From assembly GCF_009727955.1 (NCBI RefSeq), contig NZ_WOBR01000004.1:55849-119848 (forward strand): DNA of 64,000 nucleotides. The letters are read 5' to 3'. Positions 9,230 through 18,472 of the stretch are shown one piece after another. Positions within the stretch are counted from its first letter, which is position 1. Every line of letters begins with the position of its first letter. Made by a program: the position numbers and the translations under genes. Under the pieces are notes generated by a model that was not told where the DNA came from, did no database searches, and was given only the letters and a program-made list of their open reading frames with translations. The stretch is from Aliivibrio fischeri. GTDB lineage: Bacteria; Pseudomonadota; Gammaproteobacteria; Enterobacterales; Vibrionaceae.

Positions 9230-9982
9230 ATGTGGAAATGGCTACATCCTTACGCTAAACCAGAAAAAGCGTATCAACTAAGTACCACACTATTACCGTG
9301 GTTTGCGGTGATTTCTATTATCAGCTTAACAGTAGGAACCATCTGGGGTCTTGCTTTTGCTCCATCTGATTATCAGCAAGGTGATAGCTTTAGAATCATC
9401 TACATCCATGTGCCTTCTGCTATTTTGTCTATGGGCGCGTATATGTCGATGGCTATTGCTGCATTTATTGGTCTAGTTTGGCAATTAAAATTGTCTGATA
9501 TGGCTGCTGCTGCAATGGCTCCTATTGGCGCAGTGTTTACTTTTATCGCTCTATTAACTGGTGCAGTATGGGGTAAACCTATGTGGGGTGCATGGTGGGT
9601 ATGGGATGCTCGTCTAACTTCTGAACTGATCCTTCTATTCTTATACCTAGGTGTAATGGCGCTTTATAACGCATTTGATGATCAAAGAACGGCGGCACGA
9701 GCAGCAGGTATTCTTGCGATTGTTGGTGTGATTAATCTACCAATTATTCACTTCTCTGTTGAGTGGTGGAACACGCTTCATCAAGGCGCAACCATCACAA
9801 AGTTTGATAAACCTTCAATTTCAGCAGATATGTTGTGGCCATTGCTATTAAATATACTTGGCTTTGCAACTTTCTTCGCTTCTGTGACTCTTATTCGCTT
9901 TAGGAATGAAATTTTAGCAAAAGAGAGCCACAGACCTTGGGTTAGAGCATTGGTAGAGACTAAATCTACCGAGTCTAAGTAA
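9230..9982 (+). CDS. ccmC: Heme-handling protein CcmC
   Basis: 250 residues with six predicted membrane helices and the tryptophan-rich WWD motif in the periplasmic loop (WGAWWVWDARLTSEL, about residues 119-133). Flanking His residues (IYIHVPSA and IHFSVEWW) would ligate heme. CcmC attaches heme to the CcmE histidine. It lies between ccmB and the small gene ccmD. Confidence 0.96.
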   Translation: MWKWLHPYAKPEKAYQLSTTLLPWFAVISIISLTVGTIWGLAFAPSDYQQGDSFRIIYIHVPSAILSMGAYMSMAIAAFIGLVWQLKLSDMAAAAMAPIGAVFTFIALLTGAVWGKPMWGAWWVWDARLTSELILLFLYLGVMALYNAFDDQRTAARAAGILAIVGVINLPIIHFSVEWWNTLHQGATITKFDKPSISADMLWPLLLNILGFATFFASVTLIRFRNEILAKESHRPWVRALVETKSTESK

Positions 9983-10005
9983 TGTAAGAAATAGGAATTA
10001 TTGTC

Positions 10006-10212
10006 ATGCATTTTGATACATTCAGTGATTTTTTAGCCATGGGTGGGTATGCCACTTATGTATGGGGCGCATTTGGTGCCACTTTTCTTTCATTATTTTG
10101 GATTCTATTTTCTAGCTTAGGTAAGCGCCGTCAATTGCTAAAAGAGATTGAGCAAAAAATGGCACGAGAAGAACGAATTAAAAAAGCAAAAACTATGGAG
10201 AATACACTATGA
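10006..10212 (+). CDS. ccmD: Small heme exporter subunit CcmD
   Basis: 68 residues with a single membrane helix (about residues 17-35, [19 protein letters not shown]) and a basic cytoplasmic tail ([24 protein letters not shown]). CcmD stabilises the CcmC-CcmE complex and helps release holo-CcmE. Its 3' end overlaps ccmE by 4 nt (ATGA), so the two are probably translationally coupled. Confidence 0.93.
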   Translation: MHFDTFSDFLAMGGYATYVWGAFGATFLSLFWILFSSLGKRRQLLKEIEQKMAREERIKKAKTMENTL

Positions 10213-10694
10213 ATCCGAGACGTAAAAAGCGCCTAGGATTGATCCTTGCTCTATTTGTAGGGATCAGTGCAACAGTGGGATTAATGTTGTATGCATTAAA
10301 TCAAAACATGGACTTGTTTTATACCCCAACAGAATTAGTTAACGGCAAACCAGACGGTACAAAACCTGAGGTTGGACAACGTCTACGCATTGGTGGGATG
10401 GTTGTAGCCGGTTCTGTTGTACGTGATAATAATTCTCTTGAAGTGTCATTTAAGGTTGCCGATGTAGGCCCTCAAGTGACTGTAATTTATGATGGGATTC
10501 TTCCTGATTTATTCCGTGAAGGCCAAGGTATTGTTGCTCAAGGTGTCTTAGTCGATGCAACAACGATCAAAGCTCATGAAGTGTTAGCAAAACACGATGA
10601 AGAATACATGCCACCAGAAGTTGCAGAAGCGATGAAAAAGACACATGAACCGCTTCAGTACACTGAACAACAAAAACAAGGAACGGGTCAATGA
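10209..10694 (+). CDS. ccmE: Periplasmic heme chaperone CcmE
   Basis: 161 residues. An N-terminal membrane anchor (about residues 9-28) is followed by an OB-fold domain. The heme-binding His is in [13 protein letters not shown], which is the conserved CcmE context. Heme is held covalently on that His before transfer to CcmF. Its ATG overlaps the ccmD stop and its end overlaps ccmF by 4 nt. Confidence 0.96.
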   Translation: MNPRRKKRLGLILALFVGISATVGLMLYALNQNMDLFYTPTELVNGKPDGTKPEVGQRLRIGGMVVAGSVVRDNNSLEVSFKVADVGPQVTVIYDGILPDLFREGQGIVAQGVLVDATTIKAHEVLAKHDEEYMPPEVAEAMKKTHEPLQYTEQQKQGTGQ

Positions 10695-12649
10695 TCGCAG
10701 AACTTGGTCACTTTGCAATGATTGCTTCATTAGGGCTTGCTGTCCTTTTGAGCATATTACCTATGTATGGCGCTAGCCGTGGTAATAAGGCATTAATGCA
10801 GAGTGCGAGACCATTAGCTTGGGGGATGTTTTTACTCCTAAGTTTATCATTTGGAATTTTAATGTGGGCTTTCTACATTAATGATTTCACTCTTCAATAT
10901 GTAGCAAGTAACTCAAACAGCTTATTACCTTGGTACTATCGTTTAACCGCGGTTTGGGGTGCACATGAAGGCTCACTATTACTTTGGGTATTAATCCAAG
11001 CGGGTTGGACTGTTGCCGTAGCGACATTCAGTCGTGGTATGCCACAAGAATCTGTTGCGCGTGTATTAGCGGTAATGGGGTGGATAACAGTTGGTTTCTT
11101 ACTGTTTATTATTCTAACATCTAACCCATTTTTACGTACTTTACCTTATTTCCCTATTGATGGTCGTGATTTAAACCCGTTGCTTCAAGATCCGGGTTTA
11201 ATCATTCACCCACCAATGCTTTACATGGGTTATGTAGGTTTCTCTGTTGCATTCTCTTTTGCCATTGCTTCATTAATGACGGGTCGTTTAGATACCGCTT
11301 GGGCTCGTTGGTCTCGTCCTTGGACTATTGCTGCATGGTCATTCCTAACCGTTGGTATCTCTCTTGGTTCTTGGTGGGCATACTATGAACTTGGCTGGGG
11401 TGGCTGGTGGTTCTGGGATCCAGTAGAAAACGCATCATTTATGCCTTGGCTTGTTGGTACTGCATTAATGCACTCATTAGCAGTAACAGAAAAGCGCGGT
11501 ACGTTTAAAGCATGGACCGTATTACTGGCAATTTCAGCGTTCTCATTGAGCTTATTAGGCACATTCTTAGTTCGTTCTGGTATTTTAGTATCAGTTCACG
11601 CCTTTGCATCAGATCCTTCTCGAGGCATGTTTATCCTCGGTTTCTTGGTGATGGTTATTGGTGGTTCACTATTACTGTTTGCCTTAAAAGGGGCATCAGT
11701 TCGTGTTCGAGGTAACTTCTCTCTGTTCTCTCGTGAGAATGCGTTATTAGCAAATAACATTTTATTAGTTACAGCATTAGTTGTGGTACTTGTTGGTACG
11801 TTATTACCACTAGTGCATAAGCAATTAGGCTTAGGCTCAGTTTCAATTGGTGCTCCATTCTTCGACATGTTATTTGCATGGCTGATGATCCCATTTGCTT
11901 TCTTACTGGGTATTGGTCCACTAATTCGTTGGAAGAAAGACAAACTAAGTAACCTATCAAAACGTCTTGTAATTTCAGGTGCGATAACCGTACCACTTGC
12001 GGCGTTAATGATGGTTATGTTTGCTGATAAATTCCAATTCATGCCTTATTTAGGCTGGATGATGGCGATTTGGATTGTGATCTTACATGGATTTGAGTTG
12101 TATGAACGTGCTACGCATCGTCACTCATTCTCTGTTGGTATTACTAAGCTAGGACGTAGTCACTGGGCGATGATTTTTGCTCATATTGGTCTTGCTGTTA
12201 CGATTATCGGTATTGCCATGGTGCAGAACTACAGTATCGAAAAAGACGTACGTTTAGCGCCGGGTGAGCACATTGAAATGAATGGCTACCAGTTCTATTT
12301 CGCAGGTGTTAGAGATACAGATGGCCCTAACTATGATGGGTATACTGCTGATTTTGACATCACTCTAGATGGTAAAGCGATTAATACATTGCACGCTGAA
12401 AAACGTTTCTATGAAACAGCGGGTTCTATGATGACAGAAGCGGCAATTGACCGTGGCTTTACTCGTGACCTATACATCGCAATGGGTGAGCGTTTAGATG
12501 ACAACCGTTCATGGGCTGTACGTATTTACTACAAACCATTTGTTCGTTGGATCTGGGCTGGTTCATTGTTTATGGCATTTGGTGGTGCATTAGCTATGTC
12601 TGATAAACGCTACCGTTTCCGTAAAAATGCTAAAAAACAGGAAGCTTAA
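10691..12649 (+). CDS. ccmF: Heme lyase subunit CcmF
   Basis: 652-residue polytopic membrane protein, the usual CcmF size. The WWD domain [20 protein letters not shown] is present (about residues 234-253), with conserved His residues in the flanking segments ([33 protein letters not shown]). CcmF with CcmH and CcmI ligates heme to apocytochrome CXXCH motifs. It overlaps ccmE by 4 nt and is 3 nt from ccmG. Confidence 0.97.
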   Translation: MIAELGHFAMIASLGLAVLLSILPMYGASRGNKALMQSARPLAWGMFLLLSLSFGILMWAFYINDFTLQYVASNSNSLLPWYYRLTAVWGAHEGSLLLWVLIQAGWTVAVATFSRGMPQESVARVLAVMGWITVGFLLFIILTSNPFLRTLPYFPIDGRDLNPLLQDPGLIIHPPMLYMGYVGFSVAFSFAIASLMTGRLDTAWARWSRPWTIAAWSFLTVGISLGSWWAYYELGWGGWWFWDPVENASFMPWLVGTALMHSLAVTEKRGTFKAWTVLLAISAFSLSLLGTFLVRSGILVSVHAFASDPSRGMFILGFLVMVIGGSLLLFALKGASVRVRGNFSLFSRENALLANNILLVTALVVVLVGTLLPLVHKQLGLGSVSIGAPFFDMLFAWLMIPFAFLLGIGPLIRWKKDKLSNLSKRLVISGAITVPLAALMMVMFADKFQFMPYLGWMMAIWIVILHGFELYERATHRHSFSVGITKLGRSHWAMIFAHIGLAVTIIGIAMVQNYSIEKDVRLAPGEHIEMNGYQFYFAGVRDTDGPNYDGYTADFDITLDGKAINTLHAEKRFYETAGSMMTEAAIDRGFTRDLYIAMGERLDDNRSWAVRIYYKPFVRWIWAGSLFMAFGGALAMSDKRYRFRKNAKKQEA

Positions 12650-12652
12650 TTT

Positions 12653-13204
12653 ATGAATAAGAACTTTTTATTTGCTCCATTAGCGCTGTTTTTAATTTTA
12701 GTTGCAGTGTTTGCTACCCAGTTAACACGCAACTCAAATGGTGATGATCCAACTAAACTTGAATCGGTACTGGTAGGTAAACCAGTACCTGAATTCCGCT
12801 TAGAAGATCTTGCTCAAGAAGGAAAGCTTTATGATCAAAGTATCTTCAAAGGCGAACCTTTACTGCTAAATGTGTGGGCTACATGGTGCCCAACGTGTTA
12901 TGCCGAACACCAGTATTTAAATACGCTAGCAACAGAAGGCGTTAAGATCATCGGTATGAACTACAAAGATGATCGTGCAGGTGCTGTGCAATGGCTAAAA
13001 GAGTTAGGTAATCCATACCTTATTACACTTTTTGATGGTGATGGCATGTTAGGTATGGATCTTGGCGTGTATGGTGCACCAGAGACCTTCTTAATTGATA
13101 GCAATGGTATTGTTCGCTACCGTCATGTTGGTGATGTTAACGAACGTAATTGGAATGAAACCCTAAAACCAATGTACGATCAACTTGTTGCGGAGGCGAA
13201 ATAA
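12653..13204 (+). CDS. ccmG: Thiol:disulfide oxidoreductase CcmG/DsbE
   Basis: 183 residues. An N-terminal uncleaved membrane anchor (about residues 5-22) is followed by a thioredoxin fold with the active site WATWCPTC. The GVYGAPETFLID segment holds the cis-Pro loop. It keeps apocytochrome and CcmH thiols reduced. The final base of its stop is shared with the ccmH ATG (TAATG). Confidence 0.95.
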   Translation: MNKNFLFAPLALFLILVAVFATQLTRNSNGDDPTKLESVLVGKPVPEFRLEDLAQEGKLYDQSIFKGEPLLLNVWATWCPTCYAEHQYLNTLATEGVKIIGMNYKDDRAGAVQWLKELGNPYLITLFDGDGMLGMDLGVYGAPETFLIDSNGIVRYRHVGDVNERNWNETLKPMYDQLVAEAK

Positions 13205-13719
13205 TGAAATTAAACCTACGTAAATTAGGTCTTCGTAGTTTTGCGGTGATTGCATTTAGTTTATTTGCAGTGCAAGCAAGCTATGCAACGATTGACTTAT
13301 ATAAGTTTGATTCGCCAGAACAAGAGCAGCAATTTAAAGAGTTAGGTCAGACTTTACGTTGTCCAAAATGTCAAAATAACAACATTGCAGATTCAAGTGC
13401 TGAGTTGGCTCAAGACATGCGCCATAAAGTGTATGAAATGACTAAACAAGGTAAATCTGATGATGAAATTATTTCGTACATGATTGATCGTTACGGAAAT
13501 TTTGTAACTTATGATCCACCGTTAACGGTTGGAACACTTGTTTTATGGTTAGGTCCATTAAGTGTCTTAGTGTTTGGTTTTGGTCTTATTGTGATGCGCA
13601 GTCGTAAAACGTCAGCAGAAAAAGAAGCAAAATCTGAAGAGTGGGATAACGAACATGAAGAACGTTTGAACGCTTTATTAAATGAAGACAATAATGACAA
13701 TGGGAAGGTAAACAAATGA
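13204..13719 (+). CDS. ccmH: Cytochrome c maturation protein CcmH
   Basis: 171 residues with a signal peptide (about 1-28, ending near QASYA), the LRCPKCQ motif at about residues 52-58 and a C-terminal membrane helix (LVLWLGPLSVLVFGFGLIVM). The Cys pair reduces apocytochrome c. This corresponds to the N-terminal half of E. coli CcmH. The TPR half is the separate gene ccmI, which overlaps by 4 nt. Confidence 0.95.
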   Translation: MKLNLRKLGLRSFAVIAFSLFAVQASYATIDLYKFDSPEQEQQFKELGQTLRCPKCQNNNIADSSAELAQDMRHKVYEMTKQGKSDDEIISYMIDRYGNFVTYDPPLTVGTLVLWLGPLSVLVFGFGLIVMRSRKTSAEKEAKSEEWDNEHEERLNALLNEDNNDNGKVNK

Positions 13720-14933
13720 CTTTGTTTTGGATTTCAACCTTAGCCCTGATTTTTGTTGGCGTAGTGTTTATTATTCTTCCGCTATGGAAAGCAAAAGCGC
13801 AAGATGATGAAGCTCGTCGAGATGAATTAAATAAAGCGTTTTATAAAGATCGCTTAGCTGAATTGGAAGAAGAAGACGCAGAAGGTCTTGTGAATAACCA
13901 AGAAGAGTTAATCACAGAGCTTAAGCAATCATTGCTTGATGATATTCCAGTAAAAGAAAAAGCACAGCAAGATAGTTTAAACGCAAGATTATTTATTCTT
14001 CCGTCGATAATTGTACTTGTCGCTATTTCTTATGGTTTATATTTTAAATTTGGCAATATCGATAAAGTAGATAAGTGGCAAGAAGTAAGTGCACGCTTAC
14101 CAGAATTATCACAACAACTACTTGACCCAGAAAGTGCAGGTTTAACGGATTCTGAAATCAGAGATATTACGTTAGCGCTGCGAACTAAACTGTATCACGA
14201 ACCTGATGATGCAATGGGTTGGTTGCTACTTGGTCGTATTGGTATGATGAATCGTGACATTGATACATCAGTTGGTGCAATGAAAAAAGCCTATGCACTT
14301 AAACCAAAAGATACTGAGATTAAGTTGGGCTATGCTCAATCATTAATGTTAAGTGGTAATGAAGCAAAAGCCGAGCAAGCGAAACAATTACTTCGTGAAG
14401 CTCTACGTGAAGACTCTACAAATTTACGTGCTTTATCATTACTTGCTTTCTACTCATTTGAGAATCAAGATTACAAAGGCGCTATTTCTGCATGGAAAGC
14501 AATGCAAATGTTGATTGGTCCTGATGATTCTCGTTATGAAATGTTAGTTCGTAGTATTGAACGTGCACAATCTAAACTAAACCCTGAAGCAACGTTAGAT
14601 AAGCAGGTTCCTGTTACTATTAATCTTGGCAATAACGTGCAACTACCAAAGCAGGGATTTGTGATTGTATCAATTCACCCTGCAGATGGTTCACCAATGC
14701 CGATTGCAGCAGCAAGAGCACCATTGAGCCGTTTTCCGCTTAAGATCATGATGTCAGATGAAAACAACATGATGGAGCAGCGTAAACTGTCAGATATGGA
14801 GAGCTTCATTGTTCGTGCTCGTATTGATCAAGATGGCAATGTAGCAACAAAATCAGGTGACTGGTACGGTGAAAGCGAAGTGAGTACATTAGGTAAAAAT
14901 GTATCACTAAGTATTGATAAGCAATATCAATAA
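13716..14933 (+). CDS. ccmI: Cytochrome c maturation TPR protein CcmI
   Basis: 405 residues. Two N-terminal membrane helices (about residues 4-22 and 90-107) flank a charged leucine-zipper-like cytoplasmic loop. Then comes a periplasmic TPR array (AMGWLLLGRIGMMNRDIDTSVGAMKKAY and following repeats) and a C-terminal beta-rich domain. The TPRs bind the apocytochrome C-terminus and present it to CcmF/CcmH. It is the last gene of the ccm operon. Confidence 0.92.
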   Translation: MTLFWISTLALIFVGVVFIILPLWKAKAQDDEARRDELNKAFYKDRLAELEEEDAEGLVNNQEELITELKQSLLDDIPVKEKAQQDSLNARLFILPSIIVLVAISYGLYFKFGNIDKVDKWQEVSARLPELSQQLLDPESAGLTDSEIRDITLALRTKLYHEPDDAMGWLLLGRIGMMNRDIDTSVGAMKKAYALKPKDTEIKLGYAQSLMLSGNEAKAEQAKQLLREALREDSTNLRALSLLAFYSFENQDYKGAISAWKAMQMLIGPDDSRYEMLVRSIERAQSKLNPEATLDKQVPVTINLGNNVQLPKQGFVIVSIHPADGSPMPIAAARAPLSRFPLKIMMSDENNMMEQRKLSDMESFIVRARIDQDGNVATKSGDWYGESEVSTLGKNVSLSIDKQYQ

Positions 14934-14955
14934 TACATCACAAGTGTCATACTAG

Positions 14956-14990
14956 AACGGGCAGAGGCGTAGCGCTTCTGCCCGTTTTTT
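14956..14990 (+). terminator. Intrinsic terminator of the ccm operon
   Basis: Strong GC-rich stem AACGGGCAGA paired with TCTGCCCGTT and then a T tract, 22 nt downstream of the ccmI stop. Confidence 0.92.
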
Positions 14991-15096
14991 ATAATCTATA
15001 ATAATAAAATGCATATAGTTATATCAATCGTAGTAAGTAGTTGATTAATTATTTATTTCGATTGGTATCGTTACTTATTGGCAAAGGTTTTTAGCA

Positions 15097-15879
15097 GTGA
15101 AAAGAATATGGACTTCTTGTTGTATTCTACTTTTTGTGAGTGCTTGCTCACAAACACCAGAACAGACAGAAGAAGAGTTAGGTACAACACAGCAAGTAGA
15201 TACAGAATACGATGAATCCCATACTGGTGATCCTCTAGAAGGGTTTAACCGTGTTATGTGGGGGCTAAATTATGATTATTTAGACCCATATCTAGTTCGT
15301 CCTGTTTCTATTAGTTATGTTGAATACACACCAACCCCAATCCGATATGGGATAGCGAATTTTTTAGCAAACTTAGATGAGCCATCAAGCATGATAAATA
15401 ATTTACTCATGGGTAATGGCAATATGGCAATGGTTCATTTTAATCGATTTTGGTTAAATACGACGCTGGGTTTGGTTGGATTAATTGATATTGCTAGTGC
15501 AGCAGATATGCAGAAACCTGATAGTAAGTCGTTTGGTGATGCTTTAGGACATTATGGTGTAGGTAATGGCCCGTATTTTATGCTACCTGGTTATGGACCT
15601 TGGACATTGCGAGAAGCCGGAGATTTTGTTGATGGCTTATATATGCCGCTTTCATACCTTAATTTCTGGCAAGGTTTAGGTAAGTGGGGACTAGAAGGTA
15701 TGGAGTCTCGTGTGCAGCTGATTTCACAAGAACCTATGCTAGAAGCGTCACCAGACCCTTACGTATTAACACGGGATGTCTATTTACAACGTCAAGATTT
15801 TAAAGCAGAGATTGAACCGGAAGTTGATTTGGACGCTGAAGATGATATCGATGACTATTTAGATGAAATAGACGAGTAA
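15097..15879 (+). CDS. mlaA: Outer-membrane lipid asymmetry lipoprotein MlaA (VacJ)
   Basis: 260 residues with a lipoprotein signal (CCILLFVSACSQ, lipobox VSAC with Cys at about residue 17). The MlaA core is clear: GDPLEGFNRVMWGLNYDYLD, FLANLDEPSSMINNLLMGN, and LGHYGVGNGPYFMLPGYGPWTLRE. MlaA sits in the outer membrane and removes misplaced phospholipids, passing them to MlaC. The start is GTG. The tail is acidic. It is a single gene here; mlaBCDEF are not in the window. Confidence 0.94.
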   Translation: MKRIWTSCCILLFVSACSQTPEQTEEELGTTQQVDTEYDESHTGDPLEGFNRVMWGLNYDYLDPYLVRPVSISYVEYTPTPIRYGIANFLANLDEPSSMINNLLMGNGNMAMVHFNRFWLNTTLGLVGLIDIASAADMQKPDSKSFGDALGHYGVGNGPYFMLPGYGPWTLREAGDFVDGLYMPLSYLNFWQGLGKWGLEGMESRVQLISQEPMLEASPDPYVLTRDVYLQRQDFKAEIEPEVDLDAEDDIDDYLDEIDE

Positions 15880-15893
15880 AAACAGTCATAGTC

Positions 15894-15950
15894 TTTCAGG
15901 TTTCACGGTCAGTATTCTCCTGAAACCTGAAACCTGAAACCTGAAACCTA
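15894..15950. repeat. CCTGAAA tandem array with matching inverted copy
   Basis: Four head-to-tail copies of CCTGAAA plus a final CC lie at 15919-15948. An inverted copy TTTCAGGTTTC lies at 15894-15904, so the region can fold into a hairpin. It fills the gap between convergent mlaA and the yjdF-like gene and runs into the latter's stop codon. The same word, in reverse, occurs at about 18340 (CAGGTTTCAGG). Confidence 0.8.
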
Positions 15951-16553
15951 GCGATTATTCCGCTGGAAAAATAAGATTAATAAAGCAAATAACGATCCGG
16001 TTGTATCACATAGCATATCTTTCTGTGCATCCCAAATATCCCCTTGAGAGCCTAAAAAAGCAATCCCTTCATCACCGCCTGCAATAGCGGCATACCACCA
16101 TTCAATAATCTCATATCCAGCAGCAACACTCATTAATGTGAATAAGCCAAAAGCCATCGCAAGAGGAGTAGAGCATTTCTTTGTTTTAATGAGGTATTCA
16201 GCGATAGGGTAAGCGTAAAAACCAATTGAAAAGTGTGCGACTCGATCGAAGTTATTTCGCTCAGACCCAATCAAGTTATTAAACCAATCAAAAGGAACGT
16301 CGGAAAAAGTATATTTAGCGCCAATTGTATGAAGAAATAGCCAAATAAACATAAATACCAAGGCAGTTTTGCTGAACTGAAAGCGTGTCGACATGTAAAG
16401 AATGCCAGCTAAAATTAATAATGCAGGAATAATTTCAGCAAACCATACCGCTCGTGATACAGGCTCAAAAGCAGAAAAAAGAAATATCACAGAATAAAGA
16501 GATGTGAGGCTCAGTAACATAGGTTGCTGTTTTATGGATTGAGGTATAGACAT
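15948..16553 (-). CDS. yjdF: YjdF-like inner-membrane protein (DUF2238)
   Basis: 201 residues with five or six hydrophobic helices. The DUF2238 signature is present: NNFDRVAHFSIGFYAYPIAEY, AAGYEIIEWWYA and FLGSQGDIWDAQKDMLCD, close to the E. coli YjdF pattern. The molecular function is unknown. It is a single gene, convergent with mlaA, and its stop codon lies at the edge of the CCTGAAA repeat array. Confidence 0.8.
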   Translation of the reverse strand: MSIPQSIKQQPMLLSLTSLYSVIFLFSAFEPVSRAVWFAEIIPALLILAGILYMSTRFQFSKTALVFMFIWLFLHTIGAKYTFSDVPFDWFNNLIGSERNNFDRVAHFSIGFYAYPIAEYLIKTKKCSTPLAMAFGLFTLMSVAAGYEIIEWWYAAIAGGDEGIAFLGSQGDIWDAQKDMLCDTTGSLFALLILFFQRNNR

Positions 16554-16667
16554 AAATCAATACTCCGAGTTGCACACTTAAAGAATGAATATAAAAAGTG
16601 TAACTTGAAAGTCGTTTCTATCAAGTTGATTTATTTAGAATTGAGCGTTTCAGTTGTAAAGTTCAAT

Positions 16668-16694
16668 AAAAAAGGCCTCTAAAATTAGAGGCCT
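16668..16694 (-). terminator. Intrinsic terminator of fadL copy 1
   Basis: Perfect 9-bp stem AGGCCTCTA / TAGAGGCCT with a 4-nt loop. Read on the minus strand it is followed by six T. It lies just after the gene at 16715. Confidence 0.88.
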
Positions 16695-16714
16695 CAATAT
16701 AAATGGTTTTCAGA

Positions 16715-18019
16715 TTAGAAACGGTAGTTCGCTTGAACACCAACTAGCCATACGTTACCAGTGGTTTCGCCAGTGAATTGACCGCCAATTGCTTGAGCTG
16801 CATCATCCGACTCATAACCACGAGATTCAGTGATCGGTGCATCTTTAGCTACGATGTAAGTAAAACCAGCATCTAAGCTTAAGTTTTTAGACCAGTCATA
16901 GCCTGCACCAATACTTAACCATAAGCGATCGGTTTCTGGGATAGTAATTGTACGATTTTTATCACTAACCGCTGAAGTATCGTAAGCAATACCAGAACGT
17001 AGAGTTAGTTTTTGATCTAATTGGTAAGTACCACCGATAGCTAGACGGTAGTTATCTTCCCAGTTTTCTTCTTTAACCATACTACTCGTACCGTCATTGA
17101 ATTGAGCTTCTAGTTTTTCGAAAGCGCTCCAATCTGTCCAGTTAAAGCTAGCATGTATTGCAATTTTATCATTTAGTTGGTGGTAGCTTGCTAACTCAGC
17201 TGTTGCTGGCATAACAAGTTCCATTGATCCGTTTTTACGTTGAGTTGGAGCAAGGCCAAATCCCATACCTTCAGCGTGACCGGTTAATTCCAGTTTAACT
17301 TCTGACTTGTAGCTAAAGCCGATGCGGTTAGCATCGTTAATTTGCCATGCTGTGCCAACTTGCCAGCCCCAGGCTTCATCTGTTCCTTCCATGTACTTGA
17401 GTGTAGTGCCTGCTGCTGGACCCATCTGTTTAGGAGCTATAGCACCAAAGCTACCTTCACCCATTACATAACGAACACCGCCACCAACACTTAATTGCTG
17501 ATTAATCTGGTAAGCCATGTTTACGTTAACTTCTTTAGTTAAAACACTTGCTTCATTACCAAAGTTAGTCGCTGTGAAATCATCACCAAGATCTGTTTCC
17601 ATGCCGTAGTTAGTACCAACCGCAAAACCGATTGCTAGTTGTTGGTTTACTCGGTGTGAAACGTACAGATTAGGAATAAATGCATCATTCGCAAAATCAT
17701 TAGATTTAGTAGTGGTGTTTGGTATTCCTGGGATTGGTGACTTTGAACCGTCAGTAGAGCCTTCAACATCAATATTAGGATTTACGTAGATACCACCAAC
17801 AGAAACTTGAGTACCTTCTAAATATGTCAGCATTGCAACGTTGCGCCATTGTGCGTCAGCACCATCAGCGATCGCTGCTTCACCTGCGTAAGCACGGCCT
17901 AGACCTGTAGCTGAATATTCTGCAAGTTGGAAACCCGCAGCCATAGTGTTTGAGCTTGCAACTGAACCTAATAGGCCAAGTGCCACTGCGATAGATAGAC
18001 GATTTTTATTGTTGTTCAT
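16715..18019 (-). CDS. fadL: FadL-family outer-membrane long-chain fatty acid transporter, copy 1
   Basis: 434 residues from the ATG at 18019. A TTG further out at 18043 would only add an unlikely N-terminus. The signal peptide ends near SNTMA, followed by AGFQLAEYSATGLGRAYAGEAA, the FadL N-terminal plug signature. The rest is an OMPP1/FadL barrel of alternating strands ending in a terminal Phe (VQANYRF). FadL carries long-chain fatty acids across the outer membrane. A second, divergent copy lies upstream in the same direction. A FadR-like operator occurs at 18185-18201. Confidence 0.92.
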   Translation of the reverse strand: MNNNKNRLSIAVALGLLGSVASSNTMAAGFQLAEYSATGLGRAYAGEAAIADGADAQWRNVAMLTYLEGTQVSVGGIYVNPNIDVEGSTDGSKSPIPGIPNTTTKSNDFANDAFIPNLYVSHRVNQQLAIGFAVGTNYGMETDLGDDFTATNFGNEASVLTKEVNVNMAYQINQQLSVGGGVRYVMGEGSFGAIAPKQMGPAAGTTLKYMEGTDEAWGWQVGTAWQINDANRIGFSYKSEVKLELTGHAEGMGFGLAPTQRKNGSMELVMPATAELASYHQLNDKIAIHASFNWTDWSAFEKLEAQFNDGTSSMVKEENWEDNYRLAIGGTYQLDQKLTLRSGIAYDTSAVSDKNRTITIPETDRLWLSIGAGYDWSKNLSLDAGFTYIVAKDAPITESRGYESDDAAQAIGGQFTGETTGNVWLVGVQANYRF

Positions 18020-18184
18020 TATAAATTCCAAAATCAAATTCAAGTGTTCGCTGAATTTGGTGGTGATTAGTTGGGGTGGATAATACGTTTTAGAGCAAAA
18101 ACTTCAAATAAAAAATCGATATTTTCGTGTTTTAAGGGCTTTTTTCTGCAAAAAACTTCAAAATTAGCTAAATTTTCTGTATTT

Positions 18185-18201
18185 ATCTGGTCGGATGTGT
18201 T
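18185..18201 (-). promoter_or_regulatory. Candidate FadR operator upstream of fadL copy 1
   Basis: ATCTGGTCGGATGTGTT matches the FadR consensus AnCTGGTCCGACnTGTT at all but two fixed positions. It lies about 165 nt before the fadL ATG. In gammaproteobacteria FadR represses fadL until acyl-CoA is present. That role is family knowledge, and the site is seen in sequence. Confidence 0.6.
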
Positions 18202-18291
18202 ATTTGGGCGTACAGGTGTAGGTCTGAATATCTATTTGAGGGTATATGTGTACGCTGAAAATTTTAGGAGTTTATGGGCAGGAACGAGTTT

Positions 18292-18395
18292 TTAGGGACT
18301 AGAATTAAGAAGGAGCAGGATTCAGATCGCTTCGCTTGCAGGTTTCAGGGCGGGCTTTTAGCTCTTACTCGTCCCTAGTCCCTTGAAGCGAAGCG
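18292..18395. repeat. Intergenic inverted-repeat element (copy A)
   Basis: The left edge TTAGGGAC at 18292 and the right edge TCTTACTCGTCCCTA at 18363-18377 are imperfect inverted ends. A second inverted pair, CGCTTCGCTT (18328-18337) and AAGCGAAGCG (18386-18395), is perfect. The right edge is a 15-bp exact match to the ends of the element at 30831-30970. No coding capacity. Confidence 0.65.
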
Positions 18396-18419
18396 TTCTA
18401 AATACTGTTTTTTAAGATC

Positions 18420-18447
18420 AAAAAAGGCCAGCATACGCTGACCTTTT
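18420..18447 (-). terminator. Intrinsic terminator of fadL copy 2
   Basis: On the minus strand AAAGGTCAGC pairs with GCTGGCCTTT (one wobble) around a 4-nt loop and is followed by T residues, about 25 nt after the stop. Confidence 0.82.
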
Positions 18448-18472
18448 GGTTTTATACTTTTAAGAGTAAATC

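Larger units (their letters stand above)
18020..18472. other. Gap between the two fadL genes
   Basis: 453 nt without a convincing gene. From the fadL1 side it holds an AT-rich leader, a FadR-like site (18185-18201), an inverted-repeat element (18292-18395) and the terminator of fadL copy 2 (18420-18447). A 74-codon + strand frame at 18071-18295 has no ribosome site or protein-like composition and is not called. Confidence 0.7.

Noticed and set aside
11596-12042. 148-codon minus-strand frame inside ccmF
   Set aside because: It is antisense to a conserved membrane protein and has no supporting features.
15919-15948. Short CRISPR array
   Set aside because: The heptamers are contiguous, with no spacers, and there are no cas genes.
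18071-18295. 74-codon + strand frame between the fadL genes
   Set aside because: Its composition is unlike a protein (many Phe, Lys and Ser from AT-rich DNA), it has no ribosome site, and it overlaps the fadL leader and the FadR-like site.
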